In this document: one piece after another, positions 39,622 to 48,454 of the stretch
Numbering within the stretch: position 1 is the first letter of the stretch
Layout of the letters: every line of letters starts with the position of its first letter
Source: Bdellovibrio sp. qaytius
GTDB lineage: Bacteria; Bdellovibrionota; Bdellovibrionia; Bdellovibrionales; Bdellovibrionaceae
Reading direction: 5' to 3'
Assembly (NCBI GenBank): GCA_004011035.1
Contig: CP025734.1
Coordinates: 1 to 64,000, forward strand
DNA length: 64,000 nucleotides
The notes under the pieces: model-generated
Databases searched by the model: none
Told to the model about the DNA's origin: nothing
Seen by the model: only the letters and a program-made list of their open reading frames with translations
Position numbers and translations under genes: made by a program

Positions 39622-39691
39622 GAGGGCCTCCTTGTTTGTTACGTTGTTGTAAACCGTCTAAATAGTAATGAGTTCATACTGCCAGTACAAA

Positions 39692-39720
39692 TATGTAAAA
39701 TCTATGACATTCGATTTCAA
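39692..39720 (-). promoter_or_regulatory. Putative ahpC promoter
   Basis: On the minus strand TTGAAA (39720-39715) and TACATA (39697-39692) are separated by 17 bases. The -35 abuts the OxyR-like palindrome at 39721-39735, the usual placement for OxyR activation. Confidence 0.5.
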
Positions 39721-39731
39721 ATAGATATAAT
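39704..39731 (+). promoter_or_regulatory. Putative divergent sigma-70 promoter for the barrel protein gene
   Basis: ATGACA (39704-39709), a 16-base spacer and a perfect TATAAT (39726-39731) on the plus strand. It overlaps the ahpC promoter, and its -10 lies within the OxyR-like palindrome. The next plus-strand gene begins at 39911, giving a leader of roughly 170 bases. Confidence 0.45.
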
Positions 39732-39735
39732 CTAT
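39721..39735. promoter_or_regulatory. OxyR-like operator half (ATAG-N7-CTAT)
   Basis: ATAGATATAATCTAT is a perfect palindrome fitting one ATAG-N7-CTAT unit of the OxyR consensus. The second unit expected 22 bases away is not clear. Location next to ahpC supports peroxide regulation. A PerR/Fur-type reader is an alternative. Confidence 0.5.
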
Positions 39736-39910
39736 AACACATAAGGCGGCCCTTATAACACCCCAGACTTTTGGGGTAAAAATGTCGAACTGATGAACAC
39801 TTATTGAAACCTTCTTCTTAATTTAAGAATTTCAGGGTAAAAAATTTAATAATTAAAAAAAATAGATAAGCTTAATAAAAGCTATCGAAAACAGTACGGA
39901 GGTTTTCACA

Positions 39911-40414
39911 ATGATTTTAAGATTGATTTATATCGTAATTTTTTTAAGTGCCACGGTATTTTGTCTACCCAAAGCGCTGGCGCAGAACGCAGTGGGTTTA
40001 ACGATCGGTGGCCCAACATATATTAACTTTACTCATGGCCTTGGTGGGCCGACCGCAGTCGAAGCTGGGGTTTCGTTTTCATATAACCACGCGACCCATC
40101 TTTATGGCGATTATCTATTAGAAACACATGATTCTTTGCGAAACCCGCAATTTAATGATGTCGGGTTATTTTATGGAGTTGGCGGAATGATCGTTATCGT
40201 AAATGATGACCACTATCGCAATGGTAAAGATGGTTACTATGGTGATCATGATGGCGACGTTGGATTTGGTGTTCGCTTTCCGGTAGGTTTAGATTGGCGC
40301 CCATCGAAAACTAAAGAGATTAGTTTTCATGTGCAAATTGTGCCGATTGTAACGATTGCTCCAGAAACAGAATTAGAATTTAACGCAGGACTAGGATTGA
40401 AATATCATTTCTAA
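39911..40414 (+). CDS. Small outer-membrane-like protein
   Basis: A 167-residue exported protein: signal peptide ending KALAQ, then alternating beta strands (VGLTIGGPTYINFTHGL, AVEAGVSFSYNHATHLYGDYLLE, FGVRFPVGLDWRP, EISFHVQIVPIVTI) and a C-terminal aromatic residue (GLGLKYHF), as in small outer-membrane barrels. A loop rich in His/Asp/Gly (NDDHYRNGKDGYYGDHDGD) may bind a metal. Divergent from ahpC. Function not recognised. Confidence 0.72.
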   Translation: MILRLIYIVIFLSATVFCLPKALAQNAVGLTIGGPTYINFTHGLGGPTAVEAGVSFSYNHATHLYGDYLLETHDSLRNPQFNDVGLFYGVGGMIVIVNDDHYRNGKDGYYGDHDGDVGFGVRFPVGLDWRPSKTKEISFHVQIVPIVTIAPETELEFNAGLGLKYHF

Positions 40415-40430
40415 TTGGTAACATATTTTC

Positions 40431-41402
40431 ATGAGCACATTTTTGAAAGTATTTTTTTTGATCAGCGTGATTAGTGTTTCTGCCTTGGCTGAACTACAGC
40501 AAGACATAGAAAAAATAATTGCGACGAATCAAGACTGCAAAAAACTTGGAGATTTCTATTGGGAGATCGGCACCAACAAGGGTAAAAAAATTTCTGGCCA
40601 AGTCGGAAAAACCTATAATGCCAATACTAAAATGGAAATCGCTTCGGCCTCGAAATGGTTGTTTGGTGTATACGCTCAAGAAAAAACTAAAGGTCAGTTA
40701 ACTGAAGAACAAAAAGAATTTTTACAAATGCGCTCTGGCTATACCAACATGGCCAATCTTCCCTGCGTAATGGGCCGGGTAAAAACAGTTAAAGAATGTT
40801 TCTTGGCTAAAGCCAGATTGAAAGCACTATTTGGCAAAGGCAGTAATGCTGAACTAAGCAGTGAAAATAAAGGTAAATTTTATTACAATGGCGGCCACGC
40901 TCAGGCGCTAGCCGTTAAAGATGAAATGGGCCTGGCTGATAAAACCAATGAAACTCTCGCACAAGTCATGCAAGACACTTTAAAAGTCAGCGACATCGAG
41001 TATGGATTTCCGCAACTGGCGGGCGGCGCAAAAACCACAGCGCACAGCTATGCCCAATTCTTACAAAACATTTTAAATGACAAATATTATTTGGCTAAAA
41101 ACTTACAGTCTGAAAAAGGTGTTTGCGCCAATAAAAATTGTGGCAGCAAAGAAGTTTTAGAATCACCAGTGCCAGCAGAACTTGCTTGGTGGTATGGTAA
41201 TCATTATTGGATTGAAAAATCGTCGACTGATAAAGTTGAAGCGTATTCAAGCCCGGGCTTATTTGGATTTTATCCCTGGGTTACCGCAGATAAAAAATAC
41301 TACGGCATCATCGCGCGCAAAGGCCCGATTTCAGAACGAGGCATCAAGTCTATTTTGTGTGGCCGCACTATTCGCGAAAAGTTTTTAAGTGAAATTAAAT
41401 AG
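40431..41402 (+). CDS. Secreted serine hydrolase of the beta-lactamase/PBP fold
   Basis: A 323-residue exported protein (signal to ALAE). The active-site serine motif SxxK is S72-A-S-K75 in IASASKWLFG, and YxN is Y151-Y-N153 in KFYYNGGH. The C-terminal SSPGLFGFYPWV-YYGIIARKG corresponds to the third beta-strand region, though a KTG triad is not clear. Such proteins include class C beta-lactamases, peptidases and esterases; resistance cannot be inferred. It has four or more Cys that may form disulfides. It lies 16 bases after the barrel gene and may share its transcript. Confidence 0.75.
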   Translation: MSTFLKVFFLISVISVSALAELQQDIEKIIATNQDCKKLGDFYWEIGTNKGKKISGQVGKTYNANTKMEIASASKWLFGVYAQEKTKGQLTEEQKEFLQMRSGYTNMANLPCVMGRVKTVKECFLAKARLKALFGKGSNAELSSENKGKFYYNGGHAQALAVKDEMGLADKTNETLAQVMQDTLKVSDIEYGFPQLAGGAKTTAHSYAQFLQNILNDKYYLAKNLQSEKGVCANKNCGSKEVLESPVPAELAWWYGNHYWIEKSSTDKVEAYSSPGLFGFYPWVTADKKYYGIIARKGPISERGIKSILCGRTIREKFLSEIK

Positions 41403-41434
41403 TATTAAAATTTTGGAGATAAACCATAAGGCGC

Positions 41435-42829
41435 TTATTTAAATACGCGCTTAGTGTACCAATAAGCTTTTTTGCCGAATTCAAATACCGGTGATCCGCC
41501 AGAAATATTTTGTCTAAATAGATCGATCGATTTTTGCTCTAACATATGTAAAAAGTGTTCAACAGGCTGACGCTTTTTATATTCGTTCATGTATTTTTCT
41601 AATTCTGCATACGTATTTACGTAAGCATTATCAGCATAACGAGCCACATAAGGCGTAAAATCTGGATATAAGCGTGATTCAGACCACTTGCCAACTAAGT
41701 GTGTCTTCATAAAATTACCAATTAAAAGGTCATCAAAAATTTCGTGTTTAACGGCAATCATTAGTGAATGTCGTGGCACTTCGAAAATTAAGCCGCGGTC
41801 TTTTTTTGTTTTAGCAAGCGGTATCATATGATCTTTTCCACCCACGCGAAGACAAATAAAATCTAAGAATGAATGTAAATGTTCAATTTTTTTAAAGTAG
41901 TGTTCTACTTTTTTAAAATCTTCAGGTGTTAAAGGATCACTCCAGTTGTCGTTGAAATCTTCTGAGGTAAAAATAATTTCTTCAGTAGATTTAGGATTAA
42001 TTTCTTTCCACTGTTTTTTACCGTGTTCGATTTCACAATCAAAAGTAATATAGGCTGGTAAAAGCTGAACGCTACTTGAATTAAAACCTTTACTGTAAGC
42101 ATCAAGCTCAGTCGCATATTTGTTAGCCCACAAGCTATCTGCTCTTTGATAGCGGTGCATAGAACTAAACGGAATACAGTGAGTAACGCCGTAACTTTCT
42201 GTAACCGCTTGAATCGTTTCACCAACGGGTGCGCGCTTAGCGGCCTTAGGTTCAATGAACTTTCCGTCTTGGTCAAAGAAGTGAATCATATCGGCATCGC
42301 CGTAACCAAATAGCGATAATAAAACTGAAGTGTCATAGCCAGAAATAATTTTACGAACGAACTTACCCCAACCGCGATCTAAAGCATCGTTGGTATTAAT
42401 AATTAAACGACCATTCACATCGATAAGAATAATAGCATCTTGAAAGTAATCAGAAATACACATGATTTTAACTTTGTCAGACAACTGAACCCACTCGCGC
42501 TCTGGTAAAATGCGAGTTGTAAAGCCCAATGCTGTTAAATCTTTTTCGATGCGGCGATTAACCATGTCAGGTAATAAAATAGTTTTATCCATAAATTCAT
42601 TAATAGAATCTGGATTTAAATGATCAGGATGCCCGTGCGAAAACCAAATGTACGGACAATCTAAAATGTTTTTCATTTGCTGTTCAGGAACTTCGTGCGA
42701 CAAAGCCCAACTTCCGAAATAACAACCGCCTTGAATCCAAGGATCAGTTGCAATGATGGGTTTACCGTTGTCGTAACAAACTACAGTGGCATTACCGATG
42801 GTTTCGAAATATGATTTCATGTCATTCAT
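41435..42829 (-). CDS. Metallo-beta-lactamase-fold hydrolase
   Basis: A 464-residue cytoplasmic protein. The metal-binding motif is SHGHPDHLN (His65, His67, Asp69, His70), with later ligands in NTNDALDRG and HCIPFSSMH. Its length and large C-terminal region (about 280-464) set it apart from small MBL enzymes, and the layout recalls UlaG-like and CMP-sialate hydroxylase-like proteins. The substrate is unknown. A second in-frame ATG lies 9 bases inside. It is a single minus-strand gene next to the two-component locus. Confidence 0.75.
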   Translation of the reverse strand: MNDMKSYFETIGNATVVCYDNGKPIIATDPWIQGGCYFGSWALSHEVPEQQMKNILDCPYIWFSHGHPDHLNPDSINEFMDKTILLPDMVNRRIEKDLTALGFTTRILPEREWVQLSDKVKIMCISDYFQDAIILIDVNGRLIINTNDALDRGWGKFVRKIISGYDTSVLLSLFGYGDADMIHFFDQDGKFIEPKAAKRAPVGETIQAVTESYGVTHCIPFSSMHRYQRADSLWANKYATELDAYSKGFNSSSVQLLPAYITFDCEIEHGKKQWKEINPKSTEEIIFTSEDFNDNWSDPLTPEDFKKVEHYFKKIEHLHSFLDFICLRVGGKDHMIPLAKTKKDRGLIFEVPRHSLMIAVKHEIFDDLLIGNFMKTHLVGKWSESRLYPDFTPYVARYADNAYVNTYAELEKYMNEYKKRQPVEHFLHMLEQKSIDLFRQNISGGSPVFEFGKKAYWYTKRVFK

Positions 42830-42899
42830 TGTAGCGGAAATTTTTTTAAAAGTTTCGTAGTTTTGTACATCTCTGTAGTTAGGTCCAGATGTGCCCCAT

Positions 42900-44651
42900 T
42901 TATGTAGTTTTCACACTTGGAAACACGAGAATAAATTTTGTTCCAACACCAAGTTGGGATTTAACCTGAATTTGTCCACCGTGCATTTGCATGATGCCAA
43001 AACTGATAGCTAATCCTAAACCAGAGCCTTCGCCCATTTTTTTAGTTGAAAAGAAAGGTTCAAATATCTTTTCAAGATTTTCTTGAGGTATACCACTGCC
43101 ATTATCTTCAACCGAGATTATGATGTTGTCTTGATCGCGGTCGGCAGAAAGTTTAATTTTTCGATCAGCTGATGTCTTGTCGACCATCGAATGCACGGCA
43201 TTTTGCACAAGATTATAAATCACCTGGTAGATTTGCTCTTTATCAATTGAGATATGTTCAGTCTTTAAATTCGAAGTGCAATCGAATTGAACCGCATTCT
43301 GTGTGCAAAATGATTCAAGTTTAATTTTTAAATCTAAAAGATAATCAAAGACCAAAACTGATTCGGTTTGCACTTCTTTTTGGCGGGCAAAAGTTAAAAG
43401 ATCGTTAATAATACGGCTCGCACGACGAGTATCATCTAAAATCATCGAATTATAATTTTTAATTTTAGATAATTTTTCAGTATTTGCCGAATCAGCCTTA
43501 ACAGCATTATTAATCTGAATTTCTAAGAGCTGCGCATAACTTAGAATTGAGGCTAATGGATTTTTAACTTCATGAGCAACGCCTGCACCGATGCGCCCGA
43601 CGGCCGCTAAACTTTCTGAACGAATAATTTTTTGATTTGCTAAAGTTAAATCACGCTCACGACGCTGTAGGTTTTCAATCATGGCATTAAAAGCCGAAGT
43701 TAATTTTGATAATTCATAAGTGTCAGGTTTTAAAATGGCAGACTTCCAATCGCCCAAACCCACTTTTTCGGTTTGTGCTGTTAGCTTTTCAATTGGAGCC
43801 GCTAAAGAGCGAGAAATCCACAGCGCAACCGCAAAGGCTGCGATAACTAAAATGATTAATACTGAAATCGTAGAGTTTAATAAGGGTGAAGCAATTGTAA
43901 GCCAGCTGACTTTATCTTCGACAGTCATAACATATGCATTAGAAATCATATCAGACTTAGTTAAAAAAGCTGTGCGTAATTGCCCGTTTGGCCAACGCAA
44001 ATCAGAACCAACAATAGTGGCTCCGGTTCCAGTTAAATTTAATTTTGGAATTTCTGGCGTAGAAGTATTTGAAAATAAGACTTCGCTGTCACCGTTAACC
44101 ACATAAGAATCTTTGCCACGATTTGATTCTGTTAAAGACAAAAATTCTTTAGTGTTAAAAATAAGTCCGACCAGTTGTCCTGCAACTTCGCGGTATAAAG
44201 CTAATCCGTCTTTAGAAACTTGAAATTTGTTGGCGATAATCTCAGTTTTACTTTTATTTTGTAAGTCTTTGATTAGGCTTTCAGTACGTGTGGCCACATC
44301 ATCAGAAGTGTTAATTTGAACGGCCATATTTTCATTAGCTGTATTTGTTAAAACGATAGCATCAACATAAGGTGCCGAAGATTTAAGGTTTGCAACTAGT
44401 AACTCAAGATCATTCTTTGAAAATTTAGCCTTACTTGGTGCTGTTAAAACAGGTTTAAGTAATACGGTCAGTGATCTTAACTGTTGATCTAGCTCAGAAC
44501 GCAATTGCGGCACGAGCAACGAATTGAGTTCGTTAACGTAACTGCTTTTTTCAGCGATTGCTTTTTGTAAAACAAAACCACTTCCGGCGACAACGGCAAC
44601 CACCGCAAAAACCGAAAATACCAACATAAGTTTTGATCTGATCGTCATCAT
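42900..44651 (-). CDS. Sensor histidine kinase with periplasmic sensor domain
   Basis: A 583-residue membrane kinase. One helix at about 8-30, a periplasmic sensor region (about 31-255, dCache-like in length), a second helix at about 258-280, HAMP (SRSLAAPIEKLTAQTEKVGLGDW), a coiled coil, HisKA with His360 in GAGVAHEVKNPLASIL, and HATPase with NLVQNAVHS, DNGSGIP, FEPFFSTKKMGEGSGLGLAIS. This plan fits AtoS/ZraS-type kinases that pair with NtrC-like regulators, one of which is encoded divergently at 45786. Its start overlaps the FecR-like lipoprotein gene by 4 bases. Confidence 0.92.
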   Translation of the reverse strand: MMTIRSKLMLVFSVFAVVAVVAGSGFVLQKAIAEKSSYVNELNSLLVPQLRSELDQQLRSLTVLLKPVLTAPSKAKFSKNDLELLVANLKSSAPYVDAIVLTNTANENMAVQINTSDDVATRTESLIKDLQNKSKTEIIANKFQVSKDGLALYREVAGQLVGLIFNTKEFLSLTESNRGKDSYVVNGDSEVLFSNTSTPEIPKLNLTGTGATIVGSDLRWPNGQLRTAFLTKSDMISNAYVMTVEDKVSWLTIASPLLNSTISVLIILVIAAFAVALWISRSLAAPIEKLTAQTEKVGLGDWKSAILKPDTYELSKLTSAFNAMIENLQRRERDLTLANQKIIRSESLAAVGRIGAGVAHEVKNPLASILSYAQLLEIQINNAVKADSANTEKLSKIKNYNSMILDDTRRASRIINDLLTFARQKEVQTESVLVFDYLLDLKIKLESFCTQNAVQFDCTSNLKTEHISIDKEQIYQVIYNLVQNAVHSMVDKTSADRKIKLSADRDQDNIIISVEDNGSGIPQENLEKIFEPFFSTKKMGEGSGLGLAISFGIMQMHGGQIQVKSQLGVGTKFILVFPSVKTT

Positions 44652-45655
44652 CTTGGTTGGTATCTCACATTTCTTTTTACGAATTTAACTGTGCCATCGC
44701 TGCGAACTATTTGAAAAACAACTAAGTTCGTTCCGGCCTGTAGTTTTATTTTTTTTGTAAAAATACCGCCATCAGAAATTTCGGCAAGCTGGCCATTAAT
44801 TAATAATTTAGCTCCCGCACCTGTAAGTCGGCCGCGAATTTCAATTTCTTCGTCATTCACAAGAGCGTTGTCAGCCGGGCTTTCTATTGAAAGATCTGCT
44901 TGGGCTGTCGCTACTGTTTTAATCTGTGCGTTTGCAAGCTCTTGAATTTTATCTTCGTTAACTTGTAAACCAGAAGTCACTTCGGTACTTGGCTTTAAAT
45001 TGATATCTGCTTTTTCGGCCACGGCGACTCGAGTAAACTCGTTTTCTTTTTTATAAACGATTTCAGCAGTTCCTTGATTCACCTTAACTGTGATTGCACG
45101 GTCTTTTTTTACAATAATGTGAGCTTCAGCCAATTTAGAAGCGGCCCCTTTTTTTGCTTTGATCTGAATAAGACCAGAATCGGTAAAAACCCAGAGTTCA
45201 GTTTTTGTTTTACCTGTGAGTTGGCCTGATTTAATAATGATTCGGTCTTCAGCTTTCTTTTTTTGACCCGGATCTTCATCAAAAATAATAAGAGTGTTTT
45301 CTTTGACGTCTAAGGTTGAACCACTTTGATAAATCACTTCAGCCGTAGAAGAATTTTTAGTTTGTAAGGCATCATATCTTAGAAAGGCCAAACTTTGTTC
45401 GGCTTGATTCCAAACATTTTGATTTCTTTTGCGAAATTCAACTTGGTTGGTCTGTTGAAGCAATTTTGCTAACCAATTTTTTTCAACAGCAGGCGAAGTC
45501 ACAGCTGTTGAACTTGCGGTAGTAGTATCAATTGAAACTTTTGCTGTTTCTGATACGGCGACAACAGGAACTTCGGTTTTTTCTTGCTGAGCTTTTTGAC
45601 ATCCAACAAATATAAAAAAAGATAAAACAATGAGGTTTTTTAGAGTGTATTTCAT
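44648..45655 (-). CDS. FecR-domain lipoprotein, coupled to the histidine kinase
   Basis: A 335-residue lipoprotein: MKYTLKNLIVLSFFIFVGC gives the lipobox (Cys about 19). A FecR-type beta domain (IYQSGSTLDVKENTLIIFDEDP ... GLIQIKAKKG ... AEAHIIVKKDRAITVKVNQGTAEIVYK) is followed by an Ig-like C-terminus (IESPADNALVNDEEIEIRGRLTGAGAKLLINGQ). FecR-like proteins sense or bind peptidoglycan/cell-surface states and signal to partners. The 4-base overlap with the kinase gene suggests it is part of the sensor. Start: ATG 45655; the frame is open to 45685 but only this Met gives a lipoprotein leader. Confidence 0.8.
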   Translation of the reverse strand: MKYTLKNLIVLSFFIFVGCQKAQQEKTEVPVVAVSETAKVSIDTTTASSTAVTSPAVEKNWLAKLLQQTNQVEFRKRNQNVWNQAEQSLAFLRYDALQTKNSSTAEVIYQSGSTLDVKENTLIIFDEDPGQKKKAEDRIIIKSGQLTGKTKTELWVFTDSGLIQIKAKKGAASKLAEAHIIVKKDRAITVKVNQGTAEIVYKKENEFTRVAVAEKADINLKPSTEVTSGLQVNEDKIQELANAQIKTVATAQADLSIESPADNALVNDEEIEIRGRLTGAGAKLLINGQLAEISDGGIFTKKIKLQAGTNLVVFQIVRSDGTVKFVKRNVRYQPR

Positions 45656-45785
45656 GTAGTCAGAACAGCTTATCAGTTTACCCATCCATCATTTAGTCCA
45701 GTTAAGGTAAAAACTAGCTTTATGTCTTGGAGTTAAACAATCAGCCAGACTTGATCAAACAGCTCAAAATACCGAAATAAACGCT

Positions 45786-47195
45786 ATGAGAATATTAGTT
45801 GTCGATGATGAAGTTGGGTTAAGAAATAGCTTAAAAGAGCTCTTATCAGAAACGTATGATGTTGAAACTGCTGAAGACGGTGAAAAAGCTTTACAACTTA
45901 TTCAAGAAAAATCATTTGAAATTGTTTTAAGCGATTTAAAAATGCCAAAACTTGATGGACTTGGATTGTTAGCTAAAATTCGCGAAGTGTCTCCGTTAAC
46001 ATCGTTTATTTTAATGACAGCTCAGGGCAGTATTGAAGGTGCCGTTGCCGCAATTCATGCTGGCGCCGATGATTATTTATCAAAGCCCATTGAATTCGCT
46101 GAAGTATTTCATCGCATTAATCGCATCATTGAATTACGCGCCTGGAATGCAAAAAAGATTTTAAATTCTTCAGAAAAAAATAAAACCAAGCTAGTTGGTG
46201 AATCGCAGTTTTTAGTTGATACAAAAAAGTTCATCGCAAAAGTTGCGCACGTAAATTCTCCGGTTTTATTACTTGGCCCTAGCGGAACAGGTAAAGAAGT
46301 TGTCGCCAAAGCTATTCACGAAGCCAAAGAAGATAATAACAGCCCTTTTGTTGCTGTTAACTGTGCGAGCTTAAGTGAAAACTTACTCGAGTCAGAACTT
46401 TTTGGTCATGAAAAAGGTGCTTTTACTGGTGCGGTTGCAGCCAAGCCTGGCAAATTTGAACTTGCAGCTGGTGGAACAATTTTTTTAGATGAAATCGGCG
46501 AACTTCAATTAAATTTACAAGCTAAGCTTCTGCGCGTATTACAAGAAAAAGAATTCTGCCGTGTAGGTGGAACTCGCGTTATTAAAAGCCAAGCGCGCGT
46601 CGTGGCCGCAACTCATAGAAATTTAAAAGACTTAGTCGACAAAGGATTATTTCGCGAAGATCTTTATTTTCGTCTCAACGTATTACAGTATCAAATGACA
46701 CCACTTTGCGATCGCAAAGAAGATATTCCCTTATTAATCAATTATTTCTGGAATTATATTTGTGAAGATCTAGGCATGAAGTCATCTTTATCGCCATCGG
46801 CGAAAACTGTTTTAGAAGAATATCATTATCCTGGAAATATACGTGAACTCAAAAATGTGTTAGAACGTTTAATCGTACTAACACCTCAAAATGGCCGTGT
46901 AGATTTACCTCAGCTGCCCGCTGAAATTGCGAATCGCGCTCCTTCACAGGCCCCCGTCGCCGTCGTTTCACCTATCAGCGAAAATAGTAACAGCAATGAA
47001 TTTCAACCACCATCTTGGAAGCCTGGTATGGCCATCGAAGGTTATTTAGACCATATCGAAGGCGAAGTGATTGCACGTGCATTTGAAATCGTGGGTGAAA
47101 ATCAAGTTCAAGCCGCAGAATTACTTGGATTGAATCGCGGAACACTCCAATACAAAATAAAAAAACATCAGCTTGCAAAAAAGAAATCTGCTTAA
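45786..47195 (+). CDS. NtrC-family sigma-54-dependent response regulator
   Basis: A 469-residue activator. The receiver domain (1-120) has Asp7/Asp8 and the phosphosite Asp50 in LSDLKMP. The AAA+ domain (about 140-375) has Walker A GPSGTGKE, the sigma-54-contacting GAFTGA near 211 and Walker B GGTIFLDEIGEL. A Fis-type helix-turn-helix (QVQAAELLGLNRGTLQYKIKKH) ends the protein. It is divergent from the kinase/lipoprotein operon across 130 bases. Its likely partner is that kinase. Confidence 0.95.
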   Translation: MRILVVDDEVGLRNSLKELLSETYDVETAEDGEKALQLIQEKSFEIVLSDLKMPKLDGLGLLAKIREVSPLTSFILMTAQGSIEGAVAAIHAGADDYLSKPIEFAEVFHRINRIIELRAWNAKKILNSSEKNKTKLVGESQFLVDTKKFIAKVAHVNSPVLLLGPSGTGKEVVAKAIHEAKEDNNSPFVAVNCASLSENLLESELFGHEKGAFTGAVAAKPGKFELAAGGTIFLDEIGELQLNLQAKLLRVLQEKEFCRVGGTRVIKSQARVVAATHRNLKDLVDKGLFREDLYFRLNVLQYQMTPLCDRKEDIPLLINYFWNYICEDLGMKSSLSPSAKTVLEEYHYPGNIRELKNVLERLIVLTPQNGRVDLPQLPAEIANRAPSQAPVAVVSPISENSNSNEFQPPSWKPGMAIEGYLDHIEGEVIARAFEIVGENQVQAAELLGLNRGTLQYKIKKHQLAKKKSA

Positions 47196-48303
47196 TACGG
47201 CCTGCTTTTTATTAACTGTATTTTGTGCGATGTTCGCGCAAGCTAAATATATTAATTTAACAGATGCTGCAGAAAAAAAGAAAACGATTATATCTGGAGT
47301 ATTAAACCCACCATCAATTAGTGTAAATGGATCTGAGATTTCACAAAAGCAAGCCAAGTACTCGGCCTTACTGATTAACAATAGTGAAGCTAAGACTACA
47401 GATGTAGGCGGCCTACAAACTTTTTATGAAGTTATTGAGGGTGATCAGGTCTTGCTTCAATGGAAAACAAAAAAGAACCAATTGGTTCCCATCTTAGAAT
47501 TTTCGTATCCAGCAGTAACTAAAATGGAATTGATGCATACAGAATTTGTAATGCAGTTTAATGATAAAACTAAAAAAGCCAAATATGATGGTGATGACAT
47601 TGATGTTAAAGATCCAAAGATTAAAGTTCCAGCCACATTAAGTTGGATTGAAACACCCCACACGCTTGAAATTACTTCAGATGAAAATATCAGTCGTATT
47701 TATAATTTAGATTTTAAAAAATTCAAAGAAGACTTGCTGACGATGACAAGCTGGTCGTTTTCTTGGGGTGATCCAGAATTTCAAGGAAACAATCGTCCAA
47801 GAATGTTTGGTGTAAGTTCTCGTGTACTGAATGAAAAAAATTACAGCCATGAAATTTTCGCAGGAGCCGCAAAAACAAAATACACGGCCGGTGAAGGAAG
47901 CCCCTGGGCCAATGAAATCATGCAACAGGCTGTCGAATTTAAATATAAATTCGGCTATAACCCGTATCAAACTAACTCTGGCGACATTAATATTCGTCGA
48001 GTAACAGTAGGACTACAAGCTGCCCTGGTTAACTATCAACGCACATCTGGTTATCAAACAAACTGGATGGATGGTTACAACGACAAAAAAGTAGATACTT
48101 GGTATCACCAAGGTGGTTTCTTTGTTCGTTGGGAACCTCTTCAGTATAAAAATTTTGGTTTTTTTATTTCTTTTGACCATCGCGTTTATCGTTCGCAGAA
48201 CAACATACAAGCTGATTCAACTTTAAGTACTTTTGGTATTTCTTATTATTTTGATCCCGCTGTTTTAAAGCGTATCAATTCGAGACAACCCCTAGAATTT
48301 TAA
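47173..48303 (+). CDS. Hypothetical exported protein, probably outer-membrane
   Basis: A 376-residue exported protein overlapping the regulator gene's end by 23 bases. It seems to start at TTG 47173 (signal peptide MQKRNLLNTACFLLTVFCAMFAQA); no ATG gives an equally good leader. The C-terminal half is beta-rich with many aromatic residues (YSHEIFAGAAKTKY, NIRRVTVGLQAALVNYQ, YHQGGFFVRWEPLQYKNFGFFISFDHRVY, FGISYYFDP), the pattern of an outer-membrane barrel. The overlap implies coexpression with the sigma-54 activator. No family recognised. Confidence 0.7.
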   Translation: MQKRNLLNTACFLLTVFCAMFAQAKYINLTDAAEKKKTIISGVLNPPSISVNGSEISQKQAKYSALLINNSEAKTTDVGGLQTFYEVIEGDQVLLQWKTKKNQLVPILEFSYPAVTKMELMHTEFVMQFNDKTKKAKYDGDDIDVKDPKIKVPATLSWIETPHTLEITSDENISRIYNLDFKKFKEDLLTMTSWSFSWGDPEFQGNNRPRMFGVSSRVLNEKNYSHEIFAGAAKTKYTAGEGSPWANEIMQQAVEFKYKFGYNPYQTNSGDINIRRVTVGLQAALVNYQRTSGYQTNWMDGYNDKKVDTWYHQGGFFVRWEPLQYKNFGFFISFDHRVYRSQNNIQADSTLSTFGISYYFDPAVLKRINSRQPLEF

Positions 48304-48314
48304 GCATTATAGAC

Positions 48315-48347
48315 TGCTGAAAACCTTGCACCGCTGAATTTTCAGCA
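48315..48347. repeat. Hairpin after the exported protein gene
   Basis: TGCTGAAAA (48315-48323) and TTTTCAGCA (48339-48347) pair perfectly over a 15-base loop. No T-run follows directly, so termination is uncertain; it might stabilise the 3' end. Confidence 0.45.
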
Positions 48348-48390
48348 CTCGTGTATTTAAAAAACTTCAGTGATATCAACACTTCAAACT

Positions 48391-48406
48391 TGGACAGCAA
48401 ATCGCA
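48391..48406 (+). promoter_or_regulatory. Possible sigma-54 promoter
   Basis: TGG-N10-GC (GG 48392-48393, GC 48404-48405) with the downstream element TCGCA resembles the -24/-12 pattern TGGCAC-N5-TTGCA, though the middle bases differ. It lies 49 bases ahead of the lipoprotein gene, and a sigma-54 activator gene is close by. Confidence 0.35.
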
Positions 48407-48454
48407 ATATCTTCTTTTAACAGCGTTTAACCAAACCCTAACAAAGGAGATGTT

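Noticed and set aside
40431-42829. Antibiotic-resistance reading of the beta-lactamase-fold and metallo-beta-lactamase-fold neighbours
   Set aside because: Both folds are widely used for other hydrolases, and the sequences lack hallmarks of known resistance enzymes (no clear KTG; large non-MBL C-terminal region).
43720-44106. A 128-codon plus-strand open frame inside the histidine kinase gene
   Set aside because: Antisense to a well-supported kinase, low complexity and no start signal.
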